Made by a program: the position numbers and the translations under genes | NCBI GenBank assembly: GCA_963824645.1 | Contig: CAWGQC010000011.1 | Coordinates: forward strand, 1 to 64,000 | Direction of reading: 5' to 3' | Length of the DNA stretch: 64,000 bases | Source of the DNA: Bog-756 sp963824645 | GTDB taxonomy: Bacteria > Actinomycetota > Acidimicrobiia > Acidimicrobiales > RAAP-2 | In this document: in pieces, positions 1 through 8,400 of the stretch | How the letters are laid out: the number at the start of each line of letters is the position of its first letter | How positions within the stretch are numbered: the stretch's first letter is position 1 | The notes under the pieces: model-generated | The model's input: only the letters and a program-made list of their open reading frames with translations | What the model was told of the DNA's origin: nothing | Databases searched by the model: none

Positions 1-33
1 GTCCCAATAGATGATCCACTCGCTATGCGAGTG
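1..33 (+). repeat. IS3 terminal inverted repeat, outer (window-edge) end
   Basis: This starts GTCCC and shares blocks AGATGA, CCAC and TGCGAGT, in that order, with the complement of 1189-1221. It overlaps the last codon of OrfB, as is common in compact IS elements. Confidence 0.6.
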
Positions 34-886
34 TCAGCTGTTGTTGGTTGAGCCAGGCCTCGACGAACTCGACCGGGGTGAGCCAGCCATGTGCGCTGTG
101 TGGCCTGTTGATGTTGTAGTCGATTCTCCAGTCCTCGAGCAGGATCCGGGCCTCGAGCAGGGTCTCGAAGAGCTGTCCGTTCAGGTACTCGTCGCGTAGA
201 CGGCCGTTGAACGATTCGATCCATGCGTTCTGCCAGGGAGACCCCGGATCGATGAAGGTGATGTCGGTGGCGTTGAACCGGCACCAGTCGGCGACCGCGT
301 AGGCGATGAACTCGGGTCCGTGGTCGAAGCGGACATAGACCGGAGCTCCCCGGTCCTTCGCCAGGCGGTCGAGGCAGCGCACCACACCGTCGGCATCGAT
401 GGAGCGGTCCACGTCGATAGCCAGGCACTCCCTTGTGTACTCGTCGATCACGTTCAAGAGCTTCAACATCCTTCCGTCGGTGGTCTGGTCGAACTGGAAA
501 TCGAGGGCCCAGACCACGTTGGGCCGGATAGGGGTGAAGGCACCGACTGCTACCCCAATGCCCCGGAGGGGCTTCTTCCGCTTCCGATAGGGCACCCGCA
601 GGCCCTCGGCCCGCCACAGGCGGTGGATCCGCTTGTTGTTGACCACCCAACCCGCGTCCCGGGCCGCTCTGGCCGCCCGACGCCAGCCCCACCGGGGACG
701 CCGATGGGAGAAGTCTCGGAGGAACGCCCGCAGGGCCAGTTCCTCGTCAGCCGGGACCGGAGGATCCAGGCGTTGGGTGGATCGGGGCTGCCCGGTGACT
801 CGACAGGCCTTTCGTTCCGACACCCCGAACTGCTCTCGTAGGGCCACTACGGCCTTCCGTCGGCGGTCCGGGGTCAGAATTTTCCC
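23..886 (-). CDS. IS3-family transposase OrfB (DDE integrase core)
   Basis: This is the catalytic part of the IS3 transposase, which cuts and joins the element's ends. From the frameshift site the protein runs GGKILTPDRRRK into an HTH_21-like region, then an rve integrase domain. The DDE residues are visible as D in ALDFQFD, D in VRFDHGPEF and E in NAWIESFNG, with the usual terminal NxxRPH motif. The frame is open further upstream (to 1030), but that part is only OrfA read out of frame. OrfB is therefore best seen as the -1 frameshift extension of OrfA, not an independently started gene. The domain looks intact, so the element may be active. Confidence 0.85.
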   Translation of the reverse strand, partial: GKILTPDRRRKAVVALREQFGVSERKACRVTGQPRSTQRLDPPVPADEELALRAFLRDFSHRRPRWGWRRAARAARDAGWVVNNKRIHRLWRAEGLRVPYRKRKKPLRGIGVAVGAFTPIRPNVVWALDFQFDQTTDGRMLKLLNVIDEYTRECLAIDVDRSIDADGVVRCLDRLAKDRGAPVYVRFDHGPEFIAYAVADWCRFNATDITFIDPGSPWQNAWIESFNGRLRDEYLNGQLFETLLEARILLEDWRIDYNINRPHSAHGWLTPVEFVEAWLNQQQLTLA

Positions 887-1152
887 TCCGAGAGGAACTT
901 CAGCATGTCGATGTCCAGGGCCTGGTCGGCCACGATCCGCTTCAGGCGCTGGTTCTCCTTCTCCAGTTCCTTCAGCCGCTTGGCATCGTCGGCCTTCATG
1001 CCGCCGTACTGGTTCTTCCACCGATGCCATGTGGACTCGGTGATCTCGAGGTGGCGGCTGACCTCCTCCACGGTTTGGCCCTGGTTGAGGAGCTTGTCGC
1101 CCTCAGCCAGCTTCCTGATGATCTGCTCGGGCGAGTGCCGGCGGTTCTTCAT
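874..1152 (-). CDS. IS3-family transposase OrfA (HTH protein)
   Basis: This small DNA-binding protein has an N-terminal helix-turn-helix (SPEQIIRKL ... TVEEVSRHLEIT) and a C-terminal leucine-zipper-like coiled coil (KELEKENQRLKRIVADQ). OrfA proteins bind the IS ends and regulate transposition. I chose the ATG at 1152 because AAGGAGG lies about 9 nt upstream on the minus strand; an in-frame ATG at 1185 would add 11 residues but overlaps that signal. The last codons contain the slippery run that leads into OrfB. The family is clear; only the start is uncertain. Confidence 0.8.
   Translation of the reverse strand: MKNRRHSPEQIIRKLAEGDKLLNQGQTVEEVSRHLEITESTWHRWKNQYGGMKADDAKRLKELEKENQRLKRIVADQALDIDMLKFLSEGKF
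880..886 (-). other. Programmed -1 frameshift heptamer for OrfAB
   Basis: On the minus strand the sequence is G GGA AAA in the OrfA frame, an X XXY YYZ slippery heptamer, three codons before the OrfA stop. Slipping by -1 joins GGG AAA to the OrfB reading ATT CTG ACC. This is the standard way IS3 elements make the fused OrfAB transposase. I did not model a downstream stimulatory structure. Confidence 0.7.
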
Positions 1153-1188
1153 ACGTGCGGTCCTCCTTGCTCCATTTTGGAGCATCGG

Positions 1189-1221
1189 ACTCGCAAAGTG
1201 GGTGGCTCATCTCAGGGGGAC
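1189..1221 (-). repeat. IS3 terminal inverted repeat, OrfA-proximal end
   Basis: Read on the minus strand it starts GTCCCCCTGAGATGAGCCAC and mirrors bases 1-33. It lies just upstream of the OrfA start and its Shine-Dalgarno sequence. Confidence 0.6.
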
Positions 1222-1600
1222 CCGGCCAACTGCGAATTAAGGGCGCAGCGCTTTCGGGTTGTCGACGAATCGCTGGACAGTGTGTTGGTGCTCCGCTGTT
1301 TTGGGGTCACAGTCGAGGAGCACGACGGAGTTCGCAATCGAGTATGCGAACCAGCGAGTGATCGACGTCGGTGGTCGGCCGATGGCTGATTTGGTGGTTC
1401 GACAGTTCAACGAGGCCGATCCCGAGGCCGTTGGAGATGGGGCACGCTACGTTCTCCGCAAGGTGCTCCAGTGAGGCAAGGCCCACGAAGATATGGCATT
1501 GTTCCTGCCGCAGGTTAGAGCATCTACTGCAGCGACTGCGAAGGATCTTTGAGGGATGGCCCCCGGTCGGACCTTGGCGGACTCAACCGGAAACCACCCT
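1222..1600. other. Gap between the IS elements, no supported gene
   Basis: No open frame here has recognisable domains, a start signal and a sensible length together. One plus-strand frame around 1330-1474 reads like possible coding remnant (FAIEYANQRVIDVGG and onward), but I cannot assign it. It may be debris from a gene broken by the insertions. Confidence 0.4.
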
Positions 1601-1619
1601 CACACAGCGGAGGGAGTGG
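1601..1619. repeat. 19-bp direct repeat, distal copy of tRNA-Ser 3' end
   Basis: CACACAGCGGAGGGAGTGG here is identical to 2898-2916, where it covers the last 12 nt of tRNA-Ser(CGA) and 7 nt beyond. The match stops at 19 bases on both sides. Together the copies bracket the IS481-type element, like an attachment-site pair. Confidence 0.8.
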
Positions 1620-1699
1620 TGCCTGAGTTCAGGAGATAAGCCACACCTGCAGGTTCAGATGTGTCAAGACATAAGCGACATCGAGCGGGAGGTCGCTTC

Positions 1700-2845
1700 A
1701 TGGACAAGGGCCGATTTGTGGTCGAGACGCACCTGCGGACGGGACGGCCGATCGGGGAGTTGGCCAAGGCCTACGACATGGACCGCAGCTGGCTCTACCG
1801 ACGCCTGGCCCGGTATCGCCGCGAAGGGGAGGCGGGCTTCGAGCTCCGTTCGAGGCGACCCCACACCTCGCCGGGCCAGATCGCCGATCTCTACGACGAG
1901 GAGATCGTGGCCCTACGCAAGGAGCTCACCGACAACGGCTTTGACGCCGGAGCCGACACCATCCGCAGTCATCTGGCTCGTCGCCACACCGTTGTCCCGT
2001 CGACTTCGACCATCTGGCGGGTATTGAAGGCCCGAGGGTTCGTCACCCCCCAGCCCCATAAGAGACCGAAGAGTTCCTACAGGAGCTTCTGCGCCGATCT
2101 CCCCAACCAGTGCTGGCAGGCCGATGTGACCCACGTGGAGGTGGCCGACGGGGTGGTCTACGAGGTACTCAACATGGTCGACGACCACTCGCGGCTGTGC
2201 GTGGCTAGCAGGGTCTTTGTTTCCACCCGCTCGCCCGACGTGGTCCGGACTCTGCACAGATCAGCAGGTCAGTGGGGCTACCCGGAGAAGTTCTTGGCTG
2301 ACAACGGAGCCATCTTCCGAGCGTCCAAAGGTGGTGGGGTGGGCGACATGGAAGCCGAGCTGCTCTCCCTCGGCATCGCCTCCAAACACGGCAAGCCCTA
2401 CCATCCCCAGACCCAGGGCAAAGTGGAGCGCTTCCACCAGACCATGAAGAAGTACCTGGCCCAACAGGACCCGGCCACCACCAAGAAGCAGCTCCAAGGT
2501 CAACTCGACCGTTTCGTCACCTACTACAACACCGTGCGTCCCCACCGGGCCATCGGGCGGCGCACGCCGGCCCAGGCGTTCGCCGCCCGGGACAGGAGCC
2601 ATCCCAAAGGCCCAAGGATCGACAGTGCCGGTTACAGGGTCCGCAATGACAAGGTCAACAAGAACGGCACGGTGACCCTCCGTTACCGTGGGCGCCTCCA
2701 TCACATCGGTGTGGGACGACCCTACGCCGGATGGCGGGTCGTGCTTTTGGTGGCCGGGCGCGAGGTCCGCATACTCGGCGCCGACGGGTCACCGCTTCGA
2801 CAGCTGACCCTCGATCCTCATCAGGACTACCAGCGCATGCCATGA
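1700..2845 (+). CDS. IS481-family transposase
   Basis: This is a DDE transposase. An N-terminal helix-turn-helix region (RPIGELAKAYDMDRSWLYRRL) is followed by an HTH_29/32-like segment and an rve integrase core. The catalytic residues are D in WQADVTH, D in LADNGAIF and E in GKVERFHQT, followed by YYNTVRPHRAIG. A C-terminal beta-rich tail of about 90 residues (RNDKVNKNGTVTLRYRG) is typical of actinobacterial IS481 proteins. I chose the ATG at 1700 because GGGAGG lies 7 nt upstream and family proteins often start MDKG; a GTG at 1661 would add 13 residues. The frame is intact. Confidence 0.85.
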   Translation: MDKGRFVVETHLRTGRPIGELAKAYDMDRSWLYRRLARYRREGEAGFELRSRRPHTSPGQIADLYDEEIVALRKELTDNGFDAGADTIRSHLARRHTVVPSTSTIWRVLKARGFVTPQPHKRPKSSYRSFCADLPNQCWQADVTHVEVADGVVYEVLNMVDDHSRLCVASRVFVSTRSPDVVRTLHRSAGQWGYPEKFLADNGAIFRASKGGGVGDMEAELLSLGIASKHGKPYHPQTQGKVERFHQTMKKYLAQQDPATTKKQLQGQLDRFVTYYNTVRPHRAIGRRTPAQAFAARDRSHPKGPRIDSAGYRVRNDKVNKNGTVTLRYRGRLHHIGVGRPYAGWRVVLLVAGREVRILGADGSPLRQLTLDPHQDYQRMP

Positions 2846-2858
2846 GCTGGGGGTCTAC

Positions 2859-2896
2859 GATGTCGCGCGACACCGTTGCTTGTGTCGCGCGACATC
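2859..2896. repeat. 15-bp perfect inverted repeat downstream of transposase
   Basis: GATGTCGCGCGACAC at 2859-2873 and its exact complement at 2882-2896 are separated by 8 nt. Each arm is itself nearly palindromic around GTCGCGCGAC. It could be the element's right-end recognition site or a bidirectional terminator hairpin between the transposase and the tRNA. Confidence 0.6.
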
Positions 2897-2897
2897 A

Positions 2898-2916
2898 CAC
2901 ACAGCGGAGGGAGTGG
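2898..2916. repeat. 19-bp direct repeat, tRNA-proximal copy
   Basis: This is the partner of 1601-1619. Bases 2905-2916 are the 3' end of the tRNA-Ser gene and 2898-2904 are its immediate downstream flank. Confidence 0.8.
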
Positions 2917-2989
2917 GATTCGAACCCACGGTGCCTTGCGACACAACGGTTTTCGAGACCGTCCGATTCGGCCACTCTCGCATCCCTCC
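2905..2989 (-). tRNA. tRNA-Ser (anticodon CGA)
   Basis: The minus strand folds as a class II tRNA. Acceptor GGAGGGA pairs with TCCCTCC, with discriminator G. The anticodon loop TCTCGAAAA gives CGA. There is a long variable arm, and the T arm contains GTTCGAATC. CCA is not encoded. It reads UCG codons. The 3' end is duplicated at 1601-1619. Confidence 0.93.
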
Positions 2990-3123
2990 GCACACCAGGT
3001 TAGCCGCGGCGTCAATCGTCGAAGAACTCGCTCAGGGCCGCTGCCCTCCCGGTCTCCCCTTCGTGACCTTTCTCCCTCATGCGCCGCCCGCACGGGAAGC
3101 TTCAACCTAGATCGATGCCCACA

Positions 3124-3752
3124 TCAACGGGCATCGTCCTCTCCTTGCAGTGCCAGGCGGGTGAGGTCGGCCCGCCGCCGCCGGCCGGTCTTGTCACGGA
3201 TGCGGTCCAGATGCGAGTGCACCGTTCGGACGCTGATGAACAACTGTTGGGCGATCTCAGCATCGGTCTCGCCCTCAGCCACTAAAGAGAGGATCTCGCG
3301 CTCGCGATCAGTGAGCGGATGATCGTAGTGTCGCTCGCGCTCGTCTCGGAGCAGATAGGCGGCAAGCACCGGAGAGACGTAGGTCCCTCCAGTGGCCACC
3401 GCTCCGATGGCAAAGGAGATCTCGTCCGGTGAGGAGGATTTGGGCAGGTATCCGCGCGCCCCGCTGCGATCGCGTCTACGACGCTCTTGCGGTCGTCCGA
3501 CGCTGACACCACCAGGATGGTGGGACAGAAGGACTTCACTCGGCCGACTGCCTGTGCCCCCACACCGTCGGGGAGATGGAGGTCGAGTAGGACGACGTGG
3601 ACATTTTGGTAACCGATCGCTTCCATCTCTTCGAGAGTTCCGACGGCGGAGACAACGGTCAGCCCGTCCACCGCTTCGACGATCTGCGTCAGCCCCTGTC
3701 GATACAAGGGGTGATCCTCGACGACGGCGACGCCGATCAGTTCGGAGCCCAT
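3124..3752 (-). pseudogene. NarL/LuxR-family response regulator, frameshifted
   Basis: The N-terminal receiver (VAVVEDHPLYRQGL, phosphoacceptor D57 in VVLLDLHLPDG) lies in one frame. The C-terminal LuxR helix-turn-helix (LTDREREILSLVAEGETDAEI, SVRTVHSHLDRI) lies in another. The switch falls at the C run 3459-3462 on the plus strand. One extra G on the coding strand restores AIAAGARGYLPKSS and a protein of 209 residues, normal for the family. The gene overlaps the end of the kinase gene by 16 bases, so they form a translationally coupled two-component pair. Either the sequence has lost a base or the gene is decayed. Confidence 0.75.
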
Positions 3753-4919
3753 AACTCGACTCTGGTCCCTTTTCCTGGAGAGGAATTAATGACCGCCGTT
3801 CCGCCCACCTCGGATAGCCTGGCAACGATCGAGTGTTTGATGCCGAAGCCCTCGGTCAACGTGGCGGGATCGAACCCTGTCCCGTGGTCGCGGACAACGA
3901 ACCGTATGCCCGTACTGTCGGCATCGAGATTGACGACCACCCGGTCGACCCCGGCGTACTTGTCAACGTTGGTCAGCGCCTCTCGCAGTGCCCCCAAAAG
4001 CGCTTCGGATACGTCCCGTGGCGCGCGCGACATTTGTGTCAATGAGCGCCAGATCGACACGCAGTCCGTTCCGGGTGTACTCGTCGGCAAGATCTTGCAC
4101 GGCCAGAACGAGGCTGGCAACAGCGTGGTCTCCTCCGGAGATGGCTCGTCGTAAGCGGGTGGCCTCTCGCCGGGCGTGATCTCGGATGGTCTCTGCGGAC
4201 AGACTCCCCTCGCCGGCAATGAGCTCGAGTGTCTGCAGCACCGAATCATGGAGGAGGCGGTGCTCACGGTTACGTTGGCGTTCGGCGGCCAAACGCTCAC
4301 TCTCTCGAAGTGTCTCGTTCCGAGCCTTCTCCAGCTTGGCTGAGTCGCCGCGCAGTCGGTTACCGAAACTTCGGGCGGCGACGTGGAATCCGATGTAGCT
4401 GGTGGTGTTGGCCAGGGCGGTGGCCATCTGGCTTCCGCCCGAGCGCACGTTGTTCCGGACTGTCGCAACATAGGTGCCGGCGAGCAGCATGGGCACGATG
4501 TTCGACGACGGCCCGCTGATGGCTGCGGCCCCACCGACCGTCGTCCCAAAAGTCAGAGGACACATCCAGTTCATCCAGGCCGTCCGGTCGTCCTGCGCCG
4601 TCGTCGCCGACATGACGACCAGGCCGCCGACGCCGAATCCGGCGTCGATCCAGGCCAGCCGCGCATCGCGATACGAACGCACACGCCAGGCACGGCTGGC
4701 CACCCACGTTGTTTCGAGACCCGAGGCCAGCAGAAGGGCGAGGGCAAGTCGAGGGCGCCGGTAGGCCTTCCATCCGGCCACCAGGCAGATGGCACCCTGG
4801 GTGATGTGGACGGCGCGCACGGTCAGGAGTCCGAGCGCAATCATCCGTTCCGCCGAGGCCCGTTCATTAGAGCCGAATGGGGTAGAAGTACCCTGGTCCG
4901 AGCTTAAGGAGCGTTGCAC
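3737..4919 (-). pseudogene. NarL-type sensor histidine kinase, frameshifted
   Basis: The N-terminal half has about five or six hydrophobic membrane segments (roughly residues 26-155), then a coiled stretch and a HisKA_3-type phosphoacceptor (H224 in HDSVLQTLEL). The HATPase domain (N box EALTNVDKYA, G1 DHGTGFD, G2 GFGIKHSI) is in another frame. The frames switch at 4019-4029, in a GC dinucleotide run. Adding one base gives NVARAPRDVSEALLGAL and a kinase of about 394 residues. The GTG at 4919 and the ATG at 4844 are both possible starts. No ligand domain is recognisable, so the signal is unknown. It pairs with the response regulator just downstream. Confidence 0.75.
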
Positions 4920-4930
4920 ACTGAGCCGTA

Positions 4931-5239
4931 GTGTATCGACGCCCGCCCGCGCCCGTCAGGGCCTCCATCGAGGCCGACAATCCCGTCGTTCTGGCTGGGC
5001 TGCGCCGGATAGCAGCCCTTGTCGGCATTCTTGAGGCCTCCGCCGTCCATGACAGAGATATCACCCTCCGTAGTGCCAGCGACGGCCGCTCCCATTCCGG
5101 GATAGAGGTCAATTGTTCGAACTCTGCCGTCGTAGTGACGGTGAGCAGTCGGCCGTCTCCTGAGCTCTGGTCGGTGATCTTCGACCTGGTCGGCTATCTG
5201 GTTCCCGCCGATGAACGGCCGCCGGAACACGGGGACTGA
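4931..5239 (+). pseudogene. Receiver-like remnant, 102 residues
   Basis: This reads as a degenerate response-regulator receiver. The start VRASIEADNPVVLAGLRRI resembles the first strand and helix of NarL receivers (VRVLIADDHPVVREGL). The segment AVVVTVSSRPSPELWSVIFD...GYL resembles the fourth strand through to GYL. The middle strand with the phosphoacceptor Asp is not recognisable, and there is no output domain. It lies 11 bp from, and divergent to, the broken kinase. It may be a truncated regulator or a non-phosphorylated partner; the similarity is by eye only. Confidence 0.4.
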
Positions 5240-5283
5240 ATACGCCGCGACGGGTTGGTCGCTGTCCCGCATCCACCCGTAGG

Positions 5284-5329
5284 AATACCCACGGTCCTGC
5301 GAGAATTACCCACGGCAAACTACGTAGTT
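5284..5329. promoter_or_regulatory. Possible operator: spaced repeats and a palindrome
   Basis: AATACCCACGG (5284-5294) and AATTACCCACGG (5304-5315) are direct repeats about two helical turns apart. They are followed by the perfect 12-bp palindrome AACTACGTAGTT (5318-5329). They lie about 125-170 bp upstream of the large surface-protein gene. The arrangement suggests a regulator site, but no known consensus is matched. Confidence 0.35.
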
Positions 5330-5452
5330 GTCCCTCTGGGACTGTCCTAGCCCTTTCTTCATAATGAAAGCGGAGGCACGCCAGAGGATCTCAGGTTCCT
5401 TCCCGCGTGTCATCAGAATCCGCCCGATCCGGCGATAAAAGGAGGACGACCG

Positions 5453-8400
5453 ATGGTGAATATCAAGGCCGCACAGGCAGGTCGCACCCACAGCCCATCC
5501 GTCAGGAGCGGGTTCTGGCGCGGTATCGGCGTGGTCGTGGCCGCCACGGTCATCACCGTTACCGTCATGGTTCCTGTCGCCGCTGCCCAGGGTCCCACCT
5601 CGGTGTCCAACGTGTCGGTGGCGGTGACCGGTCCGTCTGATGCGGCCGGCGCCCTCTCCGAGTTCACCTTCAACTTCACCACTTCGGCGTCGGGAGCGAT
5701 GTCGCAGGCCGGTGGCAGCGAGTGGTACGCCGTGTTCCCCTCGGGCACCGGGCTGAACGGCAGCGGCCAGGTCACCGACACCACCACCGGCAACGTGGTG
5801 GGCGGGATCGGCACCTGTGCCACCGACACCCTGTGCGGCACCTTCTACGGCGGGGTCAAGATCAACGCCGGTGACACCCTGTCCGTCGACGCCACCGCCC
5901 AGATCCTCCCCGCCGCCGGCACCGGCTACACCATCGCCGTCCACACCTCCTCGGACACCACCCCGGCCACCTCGTCCAACAGCTTCGGCGTGGTGCCGAC
6001 CCAGGCCGTCTCCGCCGTGTCGGTGGCCGAGGTGGGGCCGAGCGACGCCGCCGGCGCCCTCTCCGAGTTCACCTTCAGTTTCAAGACCTCCTCCACCGGT
6101 GCCCTGTGGCAGTCGGACAACAGCGAGTGGTACGCCGTGTTCCCCTCGGGCACCGGGCTGAACGGCAGCGGCCAGGTCACCGACACCACCACCGGCAACG
6201 TGGTGGGCGGGATCGGCACCTGTGCCACCGACACCCTGTGCGGCACCTTCTACGGCGGGGTCAAGATCAACGCCGGTGACACCCTGTCCGTCGACGCCAC
6301 CGCCCAGATCCTCCCCGCCGCCGGCACCGGCTACACCATCGCCGTCCACACCTCCTCGGACTCCACCCCGGCCACCTCGTCCAACAGCTTCGGCGTGGTG
6401 CCGACCCAGGCCGTCTCCGCCGTGTCGGTGGCCGAGGTGGGGCCGAGCGACGCCGCCGGCGCCCTCTCCGAGTTCACCTTCAGTTTCAAGACCTCCTCCA
6501 CCGGTGCCCTGTGGCAGTCGGACAACAGCGAGTGGTACGCCGTGTTCCCCTCGGGCACCGGGCTGAACGGCAGCGGCCAGGTCACCGACACCACCACCGG
6601 CAACGTGGTGGGCGGGATCGGCACCTGTGCCACCGACACCCTGTGCGGCACCTTCTACGGCGGGGTCAAGATCAACGCCGGTGACACCCTGTCCGTCGAC
6701 GCCACCGCCCAGATCCTCCCCGCCGCCGGCACCGGCTACACCATCGCCGTCCACACCTCCTCGGACTCCACCCCGGCCACCTCGTCCAACAGCTTCGGCG
6801 TGGTGCCGACCCAGGCCGTCTCCGCCGTGTCGGTGGCCGAGGTGGGGCCGAGCGACGCCGCCGGCGCCCTCTCCGAGTTCACCTTCAGTTTCAAGACCTC
6901 CTCCACCGGTGCCCTGTGGCAGTCGGACAACAGCGAGTGGTACGCCGTGTTCCCCTCGGGCACCGGGCTGAACGGCAGCGGCCAGGTCACCGACACCACC
7001 ACCGGCAACGTGGTGGGCGGGATCGGCACCTGTGCCACCGACACCCTGTGCGGCACCCTCTACGGCGGGGTCAAGATCAATGCCGGTGACACCCTGTCCG
7101 TCGACGCCACCGCCCAGATCCTCCCCGCCGCCGGCACCGGCTACACCATCGCCGTCCACACCTCCTCGGACACCACCCCGGCCACCTCGTCCAACAGCTT
7201 CAAGGTCACCGCCGCTCAAGCAACATCGGCACTGACAGTTTCCGTGAGCAACGATGACGCCGGCGCCGACGGAGTGACCTATGCGGTGACCTTCAAGACC
7301 TCCTCCACCGGGGCCCTGTGGCAGTCGGACAACGGCGAGTGGTACATCAACCTGCCCTCGGGCACCGTCGTGAACGGCAGCGGCCAGGTCACCGACACCA
7401 CCACCGGCCAGGTGGTGGGCGGGATCGGCACCTGCGCCACCGACACCCTGTGCGGCACCCTCTACGGCGGGGTCAAGATCAATGCCGGTGACACCCTGCA
7501 GGTTGTCGCCACTGACATCACCAACACCACCACCACCGGCAGTCAGACCCTCAAGGTCACGACCTCCTCTGACACGGTGGCCGCCGACGGGGCCTACGCC
7601 ATCGGGCAGTCGGCGTCCATCTCCGGCACGGTGCTCGACGCCGCCAGCAACCCGGTCGACGGTGCGCCGGTCCAAGCCTGTCCGGCCGATGGAGGTCCCT
7701 GTCAGCTGGGGACCTCGGGTACCGGAGGGGCGTACACCCTGGTGGGCGAGGCCACCGGCACCTACACCGTCATCGCCCACCCGCCCCCCAATGCCGCCGG
7801 GGCGGAGAGCGGCCCGATCTCGGTGTCCACCACAATTCCGAACTCGGTCACCGGGATCGATCCGCAGCTGGTGGCGACGGTCGTCATGCCCAGTGGAACC
7901 ACCCTGACCAGCGGCGGCACGACCCAGGAGGGCAACGTCCCGTTCGTCAACTGGGGCAATCCCATCACCTACAACGTGACCGGTTGTAACGGCGGCTTCG
8001 GCGAGGTCAGCATCACCGCCGTCAATACGAGCACAGGCCAGCTGCAGACCGACAACTATCCCTTGATCGAGACGCCGGCCGGCTCGGGCAATTATGTGGC
8101 CCAGATCCCACCGTTGGCGCCGTTGCACGGCTCCATGTCCATGCAGTACACGATTGCCTGCCCGGGCCACACCTCGATGCTGCCCGACAGCGGGACCACC
8201 GCCGGGGGTACCTCGGTGATCATCGGCGGGAGCGGGTTCACCGGCGCCAGCGCGGTGACCTTCGGCGGCGTGAAGGCCGGGTCGTTCACCGTCGTCAGCG
8301 AAAACTACATCCTGGCCACCACACCGGCCGGGACGGGGACCGCACCCGTTGACGTCACCGTGGGCGGCACGACCACCACCATCGGGGCATTCACCTATGA

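Larger units (their letters stand above)
1..1221 (-). mobile_element. IS3-family insertion sequence
   Basis: The element holds overlapping OrfA and OrfB transposase frames and is bounded by imperfect inverted repeats. The left repeat (1-33) matches the complement of 1189-1221 at about 26 of 33 positions, allowing one gap. The left repeat begins at the first base of the window, so the true outer end may lie just outside it. The length of about 1.2 kb is normal for IS3 elements. No target duplication can be judged because the left flank is missing. Confidence 0.8.
1620..2897 (+). mobile_element. IS481-type element bounded by tRNA-derived repeats
   Basis: This segment of about 1.28 kb holds a single DDE transposase and sits exactly between two copies of a 19-bp sequence from a tRNA-Ser 3' end. 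Its ends carry palindromic GTC/GAC-rich sequences: ATGTGTCAAGACAT at 1659-1672 and a long palindrome at 2859-2896. I did not find a clean pair of terminal inverted repeats, so the precise element ends are uncertain. Confidence 0.6.

Noticed and set aside
1371..2027. 218-residue plus-strand frame overlapping the IS481 transposase start
   Set aside because: It has no domain and its second half is the transposase read in another frame.
5596..7215. Regular repeats that could be taken for a CRISPR array
   Set aside because: The units are 405 bp, contiguous and translated in frame, with no spacers.
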